Assembly: GCF_023278185.1 (NCBI RefSeq)
Contig: NZ_CP066356.1
Span: 8,114,001 to 8,178,000 of the forward strand
Direction of reading: 5' to 3'
DNA length: 64,000 nt
Source: Bradyrhizobium elkanii USDA 76
GTDB lineage: Bacteria; Pseudomonadota; Alphaproteobacteria; Rhizobiales; Xanthobacteraceae
Both the position numbers and the translations under genes were made by a program. The stretch's first letter is position 1; each line of letters begins with the position of its first letter. Below the pieces are notes generated by a model, which did no database searches, was not told the origin of the DNA, and saw nothing but the letters and a program-made list of their open reading frames with translations. Positions 45,060-53,932 of this stretch are shown here, in pieces.

Positions 45060-45132
45060 ATCGAATATGTTGCGCGGTCTGTGAATCATACGCCCGCATT
45101 CTCGCGGCGAATGACGAGATGAGGCGGCGCCC

Positions 45133-46008
45133 CTATTTCTCCAGATACTTCTTCATCTCGGCGATCAGGCCGTCGCGCAGTTCGGGGCGTTTGAGGCCGA
45201 AGGCGATGTTGGCGCGGAGGAAGCCGGGCTTCGAGCCGCAATCGTGACGCTCGCCCTCGAACTCCACGCCGTAGAACTTCTGCGTCTTGGCAAGACCGAT
45301 CATCGCATCGGTGAGCTGAATCTCGCCGCCGGCGCCGCGCTCCTGCGTGGCCAGGATGTTGAAGATCTCCGGCTGCAGGATGTAACGGCCGGTGATCGAC
45401 AGGTTGGACGGCGCGGTGCCCTGCGGCGGCTTCTCGACCATGCGGTCGACCTCGAAGATGTTGCCGGTGCGTTTGCCGACGCTGCAGATGCCGTATTGAT
45501 GGGTGAGCTCGTCGGGCACCGCCTCGACTGCGATCAGGTTCGACTTGTCACCAAGCCTGCTCGCGGCGTCGATCATCTGCTTGAGGCAGCCCGGCGTGTT
45601 CAGCACCAATTCGTCCGGCAGCACCACCGCGAACGGCTCGTTGCCGACGATATCGCGCGCGCACCACACCGCGTGGCCGAGCCCGAGCGGCGCCTGCTGC
45701 CGGGTGAAGCTCATCGCGCCGGCCTCAGGCTGGTTCTGCGCCAGGATATCCTGCTCGGTCTTCTTGCCGCGTTGCGCCAGCGTGGTGTCGAGCTCGAACA
45801 TGCGGTCGAAGTGATCCTCGATGACACCCTTGTTGCGGCCGGTGACGAACACGAAATGCTCGATGCCGGCTTCCCGGGCCTCGTCGACCACGTACTGGAT
45901 CAGGGGCTTGTCGACGATCGTCAGCATCTCCTTCGGCATCGCCTTGGTGGCGGGCAGCACGCGGGTACCGAGACCGGCGACGGGGAATACGGCTTTGCGG
46001 ATCTTCAT
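45133..46008 (-). CDS. galU: UTP-glucose-1-phosphate uridylyltransferase
   Basis: The 291-residue nucleotidyltransferase matches GalU: KAVFPVAGLGTRVLPATKAMPKEMLTIVDKP (nucleotide loop and catalytic Lys/Arg), GLGHAVWCARDI, VVLPDELVL (where GalU usually has the metal Asp in D-D/E), VDRMVEKP, and LTDAMIGLAKTQ. It makes UDP-glucose for glucans, exopolysaccharide and LPS. This ties functionally to the glucan exporter at 12751 and the flippase at 55048, though they are not in one operon. Confidence 0.95.
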   Translation of the reverse strand: MKIRKAVFPVAGLGTRVLPATKAMPKEMLTIVDKPLIQYVVDEAREAGIEHFVFVTGRNKGVIEDHFDRMFELDTTLAQRGKKTEQDILAQNQPEAGAMSFTRQQAPLGLGHAVWCARDIVGNEPFAVVLPDELVLNTPGCLKQMIDAASRLGDKSNLIAVEAVPDELTHQYGICSVGKRTGNIFEVDRMVEKPPQGTAPSNLSITGRYILQPEIFNILATQERGAGGEIQLTDAMIGLAKTQKFYGVEFEGERHDCGSKPGFLRANIAFGLKRPELRDGLIAEMKKYLEK

Positions 46009-46231
46009 GGGATTATCGGAAGCCTTGAAATGGGTGGGACGGCGGCACGAAATGAATCATGCCTTTGGTACCCCGTTTTGCAGCCGTCAACAAAGGCGGA
46101 TGTGTGGTGCGGCTTAATTCCGCCGTTCCCGTCAGCCAATGCGGGCCGCAACAAAATCTCGCCCTTGTTAAGTTATTGGAAACCGTGCCGGGGCCTTCTG
46201 GAACAGCACGATTTTGACAGGCACACGACAA

Positions 46232-47611
46232 ATGCGCGCGATGGGAACATCAAGGATCAAGCTTTTCAGCGCGAGCCTGATCGCGCTGGGCCTGCTGCTG
46301 CCCGGCAGCACGCAAGCCCAGTCGGCGGGCAACGGCCTGACCAACCTGATCGACAGCATCTTTTCCGGACCAAATGCGACGCCGCCGCAGGCCGCAACCG
46401 GACAGGATGGCGCAGCGCCGCCGTGGAGCGGTGAAGACGGCGCCTCCGGCCATCCGCTGATGACGGCTGCGGCGATCCGCCAGGCCGCGTCGGACTTCCC
46501 GAACTGCGTCGCCGCGATGTGGCCAGATGCCGCACGGCGCAACATCAGCCAAGAGAATTTCGAGCGCTTCACCGCCGGCCTCACGCCCGATCTGCGCATC
46601 ATGGACCTGATGGATTCGCAGCCGGAGTTCACCAAGGCGATCTGGGATTATCTCGACATCCTCGTCAGCGACACCAGGCTCGCCAAGGGCCGCGAGATCC
46701 TTGCGAAATACAAGCCGCAGTTCGATGCCACCGAGAAGGCCTATGGCGTCGACCGCTACATCATCGCGGCGATCTGGGGCATCGAGTCGAACTACTCGAC
46801 CCAGATGGGCGATCGCAACGTGGTGCAGTCGACCGCGACGCTCGCCTGCATCGGCCGCCGTCAGGCCTATTTCAAGGACGAGTTCCTGTCGGCGCTGGAA
46901 ATCCTCAACCGCGGCGACCTCAGGCCCGAGCAGATGCGCGGCTCCTGGGCCGGCGCGTTCGGCCCGACCCAGTTCATGCCGACCGCGTTCAAGCGCTATG
47001 CGGTCGACGGCGATGGCGACGGCCGCCGCGACGTCGTCGACAATCCGAGCGACCTGATCGCCTCGACCGCCAACAATCTCAAGAAGGACGGCTGGCAGAC
47101 CGGCGCGAGCTGGGGCTACGAGGTCGTGCTGCCGCAAGGCCTCAATTACATGCTGGCCGATCGCGCCAAAGCGATGCCGCTGTCGCAATGGGAGCATCTC
47201 GGCCTCAAGCGGCCGAACGGCCAGCCGTTCCCGCGACCGTCCGACAAGGCCTATCTGCTGGCGCCGGCCGGTGCCGAGGGGCCGGGCTTCCTGATGCTGC
47301 AGAACTTCCGGGTGATCATGAAGTACAACCCGGCGGAAGCCTATGCGCTCGCCATCGGCCATTTCGCCGACCGCCTCCGCGGCGGCCAGCCCTTCGCGCA
47401 GCCCTGGCCGCGCCAGGAACGGGTGCTGTCGCGCGCCGAACGGCTGGAACTGCAGCAGCTGCTCGCCCAGCGCGGCTTCTACAAGGGTACGCCCGACGGC
47501 CAGTTCGGCGGCCAGACCCGCGAGGCGCTGCGCGGCTTCCAGGTGTCGATCGGGGCGCCGGCCGACGGCTTTGCCACCGCCGAGGTGCTGGAGCGGCTGC
47601 GGGCGCGGTAG
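46232..47611 (+). CDS. Lytic murein transglycosylase, MltB family, with peptidoglycan-binding domain
   Basis: The ATG at 46232 (an ATG at 46241 is also possible) gives 459 residues. A signal peptide ends near GSTQAQ. The SLT-2/MltB catalytic domain (about 80-375) has catalytic Glu185 in AAIWGIESNYSTQMG, and the AGAFGPTQFMPTAFKRYAVDGDGDG and WGYEVVLP segments. A C-terminal PG_binding_1 domain (about 390-455: LQQLLAQRGFYKGTPDGQFGGQTREALRGFQ) holds it on the wall. It cleaves glycan strands to 1,6-anhydromuropeptides. Confidence 0.93.
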   Translation: MRAMGTSRIKLFSASLIALGLLLPGSTQAQSAGNGLTNLIDSIFSGPNATPPQAATGQDGAAPPWSGEDGASGHPLMTAAAIRQAASDFPNCVAAMWPDAARRNISQENFERFTAGLTPDLRIMDLMDSQPEFTKAIWDYLDILVSDTRLAKGREILAKYKPQFDATEKAYGVDRYIIAAIWGIESNYSTQMGDRNVVQSTATLACIGRRQAYFKDEFLSALEILNRGDLRPEQMRGSWAGAFGPTQFMPTAFKRYAVDGDGDGRRDVVDNPSDLIASTANNLKKDGWQTGASWGYEVVLPQGLNYMLADRAKAMPLSQWEHLGLKRPNGQPFPRPSDKAYLLAPAGAEGPGFLMLQNFRVIMKYNPAEAYALAIGHFADRLRGGQPFAQPWPRQERVLSRAERLELQQLLAQRGFYKGTPDGQFGGQTREALRGFQVSIGAPADGFATAEVLERLRAR

Positions 47612-47630
47612 GGCTCGGTGGGCCTCGCTT

Positions 47631-47773
47631 CACCTCTCCCGCTTGCGGGGGAGGTCGGATTGCATCGGAGATGCAATCCGGGTGGGGGCTCTGTCCACTT
47701 GAAGACCCTCTCGACATTCGACTTGCGGAAACACCCCCACCCCAGCCCTCCCCCGCAAGCGGGAGAGGGGGCA
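47631..47773. repeat. Palindromic repeat with CCTCTCCCGCTTGCGGGGGAGG arms
   Basis: The left arm CACCTCTCCCGCTTGCGGGGGAGGT (47631-47655) pairs with GCCCTCCCCCGCAAGCGGGAGAGGGGG (ending 47771). An inner pair GGATTGCATCGGAGATGCAATCC is itself a hairpin. It fills most of the 339-base gap between the transglycosylase and the SGNH gene. The core is shared with 23301-23427. Confidence 0.82.
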
Positions 47774-47950
47774 CGGTTCCGTCGGGGGCGACATCCGCCG
47801 CTCCCCCCGAAAGTAACCGTGAAATCCGATAGTTGCCGGCTGCCTTGACGGCAGCCGAAGGCACCCGATTTATGGTGGAAAAGCTGCCCGCTTGCGGCCC
47901 GATTCCGCTAGTATGCTCACGTACTTCCAGATCATTTGCGACCGAACGCG

Positions 47951-49672
47951 ATGCGAGAGCCAAAGTCCTTTTTGCGCATATTCACCGAAGCCGGCCCGCT
48001 GGTCGCGCTGACGGTGGCGCTTGCGCTGTTGATCGGCATCGCCCAGCCCGCCTCGGCGCAGTTCTTCGGCTTCCCCGGCTTCGGCGGCGGACCGCCGCAA
48101 CCGCAGCGCCGCGCTCCGCCGCAGCATGGCGGTGGCGGCTGGTTCGGCGGCGATTTCTTCGCGCCGTTCCAGCAGCAGCAGCCGCAATCATCGCAGCCGC
48201 AGCGGCCACGCGAGGATTTCTCGCGCGCGCCGGCACCGGCCAAGCGCGAGGCCGCCGCCGAGCGCAACGTGCTGGTCATCGGCGACGCCATGGCCGACTG
48301 GCTCGGCTACGGCCTGGAAGATGCCTATTCCGACCAGCCCGACATGGGTGTGATCCGCAAGCACAAGACGGTCTCCGGCCTGATCCGCTATCAGCCCAAG
48401 GGCGATCCGGCGGATTGGGCTGCGGCCGCGAAGGGCATTCTCGCCACCGAGAACCCCGACGCCATCGTTGTGATGCTCGGCCTCAACGATCGCACCGCGA
48501 TCCGCGAATCTGTCGTGGAGAAGAGGGTCGACAAGAAGGACGAGAAAAAGGACGCGCGCGGCAAGCCGGAGGCCAAGCCCGGCGACAAGCCCGATGCCGC
48601 CGCCAAGAATGACGGCAAGGCTGACGCCAAGCCCGCCGATCCCGAGCCGCCGGCCGACGACGCCGACAACGATCAGCAGGCCGCGCCGGAAAAGACCGCG
48701 CGCTCGCCCAACGGCCTCTATGAATTCCGCGACGACCGCTGGGTCGAGCTCTACGGCAAGAAGATCGAAGAGCTGATCAACGTGCTGAAGAGCAAGGGCG
48801 TGCCGGTGCTGTGGGTCGGCCTGCCCGCGATCCGCGGCCAGAAGGGCACGTCGGACATGCTGTTCCTCGACGCGCTCTATCGCGACGGCGCCGGCAAGGC
48901 CGGCATCACCTATGTCGACGTCTGGGACGGCTTTGTCGACGAGGCCGGCCGCTTCATGCAGAAGGGCCCGGACTTCGAAGGCCAGCCCCGCAAGCTGCGT
49001 ACCGATGACGGCGTGTTCTTCACCAAGGCCGGCGCGCGCAAGCTCGCGCATTATGTCGAGCGCGAGGTGACGCGCCTGCTCGCGGTGCGCTCCGGGCCGA
49101 TCGCGCTGCCGAGCGAACCGGCGACACCGGATACCAGCGCCGAGCCCGGCAAGCCCGCGCCGCGGCCGCTGGCCGGCCCGGTGCTGCCGCTGGTCGCCTC
49201 CACGGTCGGCACCGATCAATTGCTCGGCGGACCGGGCTCGCGGCCCGCCGCCGTCGATGCGCTTGCCGCGCGCACGCTGGTGAAGGGCGAGGCGCTGGCA
49301 CCGCCCGCCGGCCGCGCCGATGATTTCGTCTGGCCACGCCGCGAGATCGGCCGCGAGCAAGCCAAGGGCGATGTGCCGGTTGCGGCGGCGACGCCAGCCG
49401 CGCCGGCGGGCGGACCGGCCAATCCGCCGCCCTCGACCACGGCGATCGCGCCCGACGGCTCGATCATCACCACGCCGAAGCCGCCAAGGCGCGTGTTCCG
49501 TCCGGCCCAGACGCAGCAGGCCCAGCCGCAACAGCAGCCGCAGACACAGCCCTGGCTGCGCGATCTGTTCGGGTTCGGCGCGCCGCAGCAGCGCCCGCTG
49601 GTCGCTCCGCCGCCACGCCCGCCGCGCGGTGTCGGACAGCGGGCCGCAGTGCCGGGGAGTCCGTGGCAGTAG
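47951..49672 (+). CDS. DUF459-type SGNH hydrolase-like exported protein with low-complexity linkers
   Basis: From the ATG at 47951 the protein has 573 residues. It has an N-terminal membrane segment (LVALTVALALLIGIAQPASA), a Gly/Pro/Gln-rich linker (about 40-90), then an SGNH-like domain with VLVIGDAMADWLGYGL (the GDSL position reads GDAM, Ser replaced by Ala), VVMLGLNDR and DDGVFFTKAGARKLAHYVE. A Lys/Asp-rich insertion (about 195-240) splits the domain. A Pro/Ala-rich C-terminus follows. The lost nucleophile suggests either a non-catalytic protein or use of another residue. Confidence 0.82.
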   Translation: MREPKSFLRIFTEAGPLVALTVALALLIGIAQPASAQFFGFPGFGGGPPQPQRRAPPQHGGGGWFGGDFFAPFQQQQPQSSQPQRPREDFSRAPAPAKREAAAERNVLVIGDAMADWLGYGLEDAYSDQPDMGVIRKHKTVSGLIRYQPKGDPADWAAAAKGILATENPDAIVVMLGLNDRTAIRESVVEKRVDKKDEKKDARGKPEAKPGDKPDAAAKNDGKADAKPADPEPPADDADNDQQAAPEKTARSPNGLYEFRDDRWVELYGKKIEELINVLKSKGVPVLWVGLPAIRGQKGTSDMLFLDALYRDGAGKAGITYVDVWDGFVDEAGRFMQKGPDFEGQPRKLRTDDGVFFTKAGARKLAHYVEREVTRLLAVRSGPIALPSEPATPDTSAEPGKPAPRPLAGPVLPLVASTVGTDQLLGGPGSRPAAVDALAARTLVKGEALAPPAGRADDFVWPRREIGREQAKGDVPVAAATPAAPAGGPANPPPSTTAIAPDGSIITTPKPPRRVFRPAQTQQAQPQQQPQTQPWLRDLFGFGAPQQRPLVAPPPRPPRGVGQRAAVPGSPWQ

Positions 49673-49729
49673 GCCGCGCACACGCGCGACTAGCTAGCTG
49701 ATGGCTGGAAATTTGCAGGAACCTTGCAC

Positions 49730-49816
49730 GGCGGGTCAGGCGAAGCCGTAACCCGCCGATGTCTTGCGCGGCGTCTTGCACGGCGAGATGGCGGGTTACG
49801 CCGTCGCCAGCCCGCC
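49730..49816. repeat. Paired GGCGGGTTACG...CCCGCC hairpin repeat
   Basis: GGCGGGTCAGGCGAAGCCGTAACCCGCC (49730-49757) and GGCGGGTTACGCCGTCGCCAGCCCGCC (49790-49816) are each hairpins and are inverted relatives of each other. They lie between the convergent SGNH and CsbD-like genes. Confidence 0.75.
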
Positions 49817-49836
49817 CCGTGATTTCATCGTATGGC

Positions 49837-50226
49837 TCAACCGTAATAGCGCCAGCGCGACGGCGGCGGGCGGCGCGGCTGGCGCGTCATCAGGAGCGCC
49901 AGCGCAAAGCCGATGCCGCCGGCGATCAGCAGCGATCCCAGCGGGTTCTCCTGCACCGCATGCGCCATTGCCTTTTGCCCGCTGCGAACCGTCTCGCCGC
50001 GATGCTCATAGGCGTCCTTGAGGGTATCCTTGGCGTAGTTCACCGCGGTGTCGGCGGCGTCGCGCGCGGCGTCCTTGGCCTGGCCGTAGAGATCCTGCAC
50101 CGAGCCTGCGGCTTCGCGCGCACGGCCCGAGGCCTGGGTCTGCGCATCGCCCGTCGCATCGCCGACTGCGCCTTCGGCCTTGCCCGCGAACTCTTTCGCC
50201 GTTCCGAAAATCCGATCCTTGTCCAT
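49837..50226 (-). CDS. CsbD-like stress protein with C-terminal membrane anchor
   Basis: The 129-residue protein from ATG 50226 begins MDKDRIFGTAKEFAGKAEGAVGDATGD, the CsbD pattern, and continues with Ala/Asp-rich amphipathic helices (about 35-85). A hydrophobic segment PLGSLLIAGGIGFALALLM and a basic tail resemble the ElaB/YgaM anchor. Such proteins accumulate in stationary phase and general stress. A possible EcfG-type promoter lies at 50256-50280. Confidence 0.82.
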   Translation of the reverse strand: MDKDRIFGTAKEFAGKAEGAVGDATGDAQTQASGRAREAAGSVQDLYGQAKDAARDAADTAVNYAKDTLKDAYEHRGETVRSGQKAMAHAVQENPLGSLLIAGGIGFALALLMTRQPRRPPPSRWRYYG

Positions 50227-50255
50227 CGTCACGCTCCCTGATCTGTCCGGGAGCT

Positions 50256-50280
50256 AACCGGGAAACGGCGCGCAGGTTCC
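50256..50280 (-). promoter_or_regulatory. Candidate EcfG (general stress) promoter of the CsbD-like gene
   Basis: On the minus strand GGAAC (50280-50276) is followed after 16 bases by GGTT (50259-50256), 30 bases before the ATG. The alphaproteobacterial EcfG consensus is GGAAC-N16/17-CGTT, so eight of nine fixed bases match. The stress-type product makes this plausible. Confidence 0.4.
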
Positions 50281-50285
50281 TGTGG

Positions 50286-51020
50286 TTACAGGATCAGCCC
50301 GCCGTCGACGACGATGGTCTGGCCGACGATGTAGGAGGCGAGCGGCGAGGCCAGGAACAGCGCGGCGCCAGCCATGTCGGCGGGCGTGCCGAGACGCTTC
50401 AGCGGAATGCGCTCGAGCGCGCCTTCGAGACGTTTCGGATTTGCCGTCGTCGCCTTGGTCATCTTGGTGTCGACGAGGCCGGGCGCGATGCCGTTGACGC
50501 GGATGCCGTTCTCCGCCCAGGCCTCGCCGAGCGTGCGCGTCAGCCCGACGGCGCCGGTCTTCGAGGCGTTGTAGGCCGGATTGCCCATGGTGGAATGATA
50601 GGCCGCGGTCGAGCTCACGATGATCAGCGAGCCCTTAGCTGCGCTCAGCATCGCCTGGAATTTGGTCGCGCAGGCCATCAGGCTCATCAGGTTGACCTCG
50701 AGCACCTTGCGAAAACCCTCCATCTCGAATTCCCCGCGGCGGTAAATCACCGCGCCCTGCGCCAGCACCAGCACGTCGAGCCGGTCGAACGACGGGCGGA
50801 AGGCCTCGATCGCCTGCGGGTTGCTGACATCGAGCTGCGCGTAGGCGAGGCCCTCGAGATGCGAGCCTTCCTCGGTGGAATAGTCGCTCGCCTGCGCGCG
50901 GGTGCCGCAGATCGCGACGCGCGCGCCCTTGGCGCGGAACGCCTGCGCGATGCCGTTGCCGATGCCGCTGGAGCCTCCGACCACCAATATTTGCTTGCCG
51001 CCGAAATCGAGCTCGTTCAT
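50286..51020 (-). CDS. Short-chain dehydrogenase/reductase
   Basis: From the ATG at 51020 (GAGAGGAA upstream) the protein has 244 residues. Motifs: VVGGSSGIGNGIA (cofactor loop), CGTRAQ (Arg near the 2'-phosphate, suggesting NADP+), VLAQGAV in place of NNAG, IIVSSTAAYHS and Y-N-A-S-K. C-terminal YIVGQTIVVDGG is standard. It is divergent from another SDR at 51203. The substrate is unknown. Confidence 0.9.
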   Translation of the reverse strand: MNELDFGGKQILVVGGSSGIGNGIAQAFRAKGARVAICGTRAQASDYSTEEGSHLEGLAYAQLDVSNPQAIEAFRPSFDRLDVLVLAQGAVIYRRGEFEMEGFRKVLEVNLMSLMACATKFQAMLSAAKGSLIIVSSTAAYHSTMGNPAYNASKTGAVGLTRTLGEAWAENGIRVNGIAPGLVDTKMTKATTANPKRLEGALERIPLKRLGTPADMAGAALFLASPLASYIVGQTIVVDGGLIL

Positions 51021-51202
51021 CGCGCGTTCCTCTCTCGTGCTGTTGTCTTGATTGAGCATGATCCTTTTCGGAAAGCCAACCGGGAAACTTGCGTTAACGC
51101 GCTGCGCGCATGCCCGATATCGGGTCGGTGGTTTGACGTATCTTGCGATCGGTGCCAGCGTTGCCGTCTCTCACAACGCAGAAAATCAACGGGGGGTCCG
51201 TG

Positions 51203-51982
51203 ATGTCCGAATACAAGCAGCTCAGCCGTTCGGTGAAGGGCCTCACCGTTCTCGTCACCGGCGCCGCCAGCGGCATGGGCCGCGCCACCGCGCGGGTGTT
51301 TGCCGATGAAGGCGCCAATGTCGCGGTCACCGACCTGACCGAAGAAGGCACGCAGGCGGTGGCGAAGGAGATTTCGGCGAGCGGCGGCTCGGCGAAGGCC
51401 TGGACGCTCGACGTCAGCGATCGCGACGCCATCACCAAAGTCGTCAACGACGTCGCCGCGCATTTCGGCGGGCTCGACATCATCGTCAACAATGCCGGCA
51501 TCTCGGTGCGGGTGCCGATCGACGATCCCGGTTACGAGGACGCCTGGGCCAGGGGCATCGCGGTGATGCTGACGGCGCATCCGCGCATCATCCGCGCGGC
51601 ACTGCCATACCTGCGCAAGTCGCGCTCGCCGCGCATCGTCAACATCGCCTCAACCGAGGCGCTCGGCGCGACCGCGCTGCACAGTCCCTACTCCGCGGCG
51701 AAAGGCGGCGTCACCAGCCTGACGCGCTCGCTCGCGGTGGAACTGGGACGCGAAGGCATCACCGTGAACTGCATCTGCCCGGGTCCGATCCGCACCGCGA
51801 TCACCGACCGCATCTCCGAGGAGCACAAGACGCTCTACGCCAAGCGCCGCACCGCGCTCGCCCGTTACGGCGATCCGGAAGAGGTCGCGCACATGACGCT
51901 GAGCCTGTGTCTGCCCGCCGCGTCGTTCCTGACCGGCGCCGTGATTCCGGTCGACGGCGGGTTGATGGCGCGGAATGCCTGA
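51203..51982 (+). CDS. Short-chain dehydrogenase/reductase
   Basis: The ATG at 51203 follows GGGGGG and gives 259 residues. TGAASGMGRATA, TDLTEE (Asp, NAD+ preference), NNAGIS, NIASTEALG and Y-S-A-A-K make a complete classical SDR. It lies 101 bases upstream of the TfdA-like dioxygenase on the same strand and may serve the same pathway. Confidence 0.9.
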   Translation: MSEYKQLSRSVKGLTVLVTGAASGMGRATARVFADEGANVAVTDLTEEGTQAVAKEISASGGSAKAWTLDVSDRDAITKVVNDVAAHFGGLDIIVNNAGISVRVPIDDPGYEDAWARGIAVMLTAHPRIIRAALPYLRKSRSPRIVNIASTEALGATALHSPYSAAKGGVTSLTRSLAVELGREGITVNCICPGPIRTAITDRISEEHKTLYAKRRTALARYGDPEEVAHMTLSLCLPAASFLTGAVIPVDGGLMARNA

Positions 51983-52083
51983 CCCGCGCGCCGCTGCGAA
52001 GCGTTGACAGCGCTCGCGCGGTGAGTAGCCTTCCCGTCAAACGAAGCGGGAAAACCGCCCGCGACAGACGGGGAGACACGCCA

Positions 52084-52971
52084 ATGACGGTCCTGATCCG
52101 GCAGCTTCACAAACACTTCGTCGGCGAGGTCTCCGGCGTCGATCTGCGCAAGCCGCTGACGAAGCAGGAAGCCATCGACATCGAGGCCGGCATGGACAAA
52201 TACGCCGTGCTCGTGTTCCACGGCCAGGACATCTCCGACGAACAGCAAATGGCATTCGCGCTGAATTTCGGCGAGCGCGAAGATGCGCGCGGCGGCACCG
52301 TGACGAAGAAGGAGGACTACCGCCTCGCCTCCGGGCTGAACGACGTCAGCAATCTCGGCAAGGACGGCAAGCCGCTGCCGAAGGAGCACCGCACCCACCT
52401 GTTCAACCTTGGCAACTGCCTGTGGCACTCCGACAGCTCGTTCCGGCCGATCCCGGCGAAATTCTCGCTGCTGTCGGCGCGCGTGGTCAACCCGAAGGGC
52501 GGCAACACCGAATTCGCCGACATGCGCGCCGCCTATGACGCGCTCGACGACGAGACCAAGGCCGAGATCGAGGACATGATCTGCGAGCACTCGCTGATGT
52601 ATTCGCGCGGCTCGCTCGGCTTCCTCGACTACACCGATGAAGAGAAGCAGATGTTCAGGCCGGTGCTGCAGCGCCTGGTGCGGACGCATCCGGTGCACGG
52701 CCGCAAGTCGCTGTATCTGTCGTCGCACGCCGGCGCCATCAGGGGCATAAGCATGCCGGAGGCGCGGCTGCTGCTGCGCGACCTCACCGAGCACGCGACG
52801 CAGCCCGAGTTCGTCTATGTGCACAAATGGACGGTGCATGACCTCGTGATGTGGGACAACCGCCAGACCGTGCACCGCGTCCGCCGCTACGACCAGTCGC
52901 AGCCCCGCGACATGCGCCGCGCCACGGTCGCGGGCACCCAGCCGACGGTCGCGCAGGAAGCGGCGGAGTAA
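52084..52971 (+). CDS. TauD/TfdA-family Fe(II)/2-oxoglutarate dioxygenase, TfdA-alpha-like
   Basis: The 295-residue enzyme has the iron triad His115-x-Asp117 (LWHSDSSF) and His264 (DNRQTVHRVRRYD), with the 2-oxoglutarate-binding Arg275 in QPRDMRR. The N-terminus TVLIRQLHKHFVGEVSGVDLRKPLT and NTEFADMRAAYDAL resemble the TfdA-alpha/2,4-D dioxygenases described in Bradyrhizobium. Family members also oxidise taurine, other sulfonates or phenoxy acids, so the substrate is open. It is 101 bases downstream of an SDR. Confidence 0.88.
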   Translation: MTVLIRQLHKHFVGEVSGVDLRKPLTKQEAIDIEAGMDKYAVLVFHGQDISDEQQMAFALNFGEREDARGGTVTKKEDYRLASGLNDVSNLGKDGKPLPKEHRTHLFNLGNCLWHSDSSFRPIPAKFSLLSARVVNPKGGNTEFADMRAAYDALDDETKAEIEDMICEHSLMYSRGSLGFLDYTDEEKQMFRPVLQRLVRTHPVHGRKSLYLSSHAGAIRGISMPEARLLLRDLTEHATQPEFVYVHKWTVHDLVMWDNRQTVHRVRRYDQSQPRDMRRATVAGTQPTVAQEAAE

Positions 52972-52988
52972 GCAGAACTACTACTGGT

Positions 52989-53121
52989 GTCGTCCCGGGC
53001 AAGCGCCAGCGCGACCCGGGACCCATAACCGCAGGGCGCTGTTATTGCACGACGCTGTGGCCCCAGCACGGCGGCGCAACTGCATGCGGTGGTTATGGGT
53101 CCCGGCTTTCGCCGGGACGAC
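52989..53121. repeat. Palindromic repeat, GTCGTCCCGGG...CCGGGACGAC type
   Basis: The left end GTCGTCCCGGGCAAGC...GACCCGGGACCCATAACC pairs with the right end GGTTATGGGTCCCGGC-TTTC-GCCGGGACGAC. It lies between the convergent dioxygenase and UPF0301 genes. It belongs to the same broad class as 12498-12616 and 54801-54944, with the CCATAACC/GGTTATGG inner motif. Confidence 0.82.
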
Positions 53122-53136
53122 ACTGTGGGTGTGGCG

Positions 53137-53796
53137 CTACGCGTGGCCCGCGTCGTTCGACAGCATGCCGGCCTCGATGCCGATCTTGCGCAAGGCGCGC
53201 GCGTATTTCTCATCGACGTCGGTCCCGAAGATCAATTCCGGATCGGCGTCGCAATGCAGCCAGCCATTGTGCTGGATCTCGTTCTCGAGCTGGCCCGGCG
53301 CCCAGCCGGCATAGCCGAGCGCGAGGATCGCGTGCTTGGGCCCGGCGCCCTTGGCGATCGCCTTGAGAATATCGACGGTCGCGGTGAGCGAGATGCCGTC
53401 GTCGATGTTCAGTGTCGCATCCTGAATGTAGAAGTCGCTGGAATGCAGCACGAAGCCGCGGCCGGTGTCGACCGGCCCGCCCTTCATCACCTTCATCATC
53501 TCGGCATTCTCGGGCAGCTGGATCTGGTCCGACTTCTCGATGATGTCGAGCTGCACCAGCAGCCCCGGGAAATCGATGCTGCCGGCGGGACGGTTGACGA
53601 TGATGCCCATCGCGCCCTCGGAGGAATGCGCGCACATGTAGATCACGGAGCGTTCGAAGCGCGGGTCGTCCATGACAGGCATCGCGATCAGCATCTGGCC
53701 GTCGAGATAGCCGCCTTCGGCGGCATGGGCACCGACGGCCGGCCTTCTGCCGGCGGCGGTCTTGCGAGTCTTGCCTGGTTTGCCTTCAGGGCGCAT
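53137..53796 (-). CDS. UPF0301 (YqgE/AlgH) family protein
   Basis: From the ATG at 53796, preceded by GGAAAGG, the protein has 219 residues; an ATG at 53826 is an alternative. The core [43 protein letters not shown], the [14 protein letters not shown] motif and [20 protein letters not shown] are diagnostic. AlgH/YqgE proteins are widely conserved and of uncertain biochemical role. It is divergent from the DsbD N-domain protein. Confidence 0.93.
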   Translation of the reverse strand: MRPEGKPGKTRKTAAGRRPAVGAHAAEGGYLDGQMLIAMPVMDDPRFERSVIYMCAHSSEGAMGIIVNRPAGSIDFPGLLVQLDIIEKSDQIQLPENAEMMKVMKGGPVDTGRGFVLHSSDFYIQDATLNIDDGISLTATVDILKAIAKGAGPKHAILALGYAGWAPGQLENEIQHNGWLHCDADPELIFGTDVDEKYARALRKIGIEAGMLSNDAGHA

Positions 53797-53932
53797 CCGC
53801 AAAGGCCTTTCCTGCTGATTTGGCATCCTGATATCGGGTGGCGGTTCTGTCAATCAACCATCGACCGCCGTGCGGCGATGCATCACAAGCAATTCAATGG
53901 TTTGCACCGAAAGTTGCGGGTAAAGACGTCTC

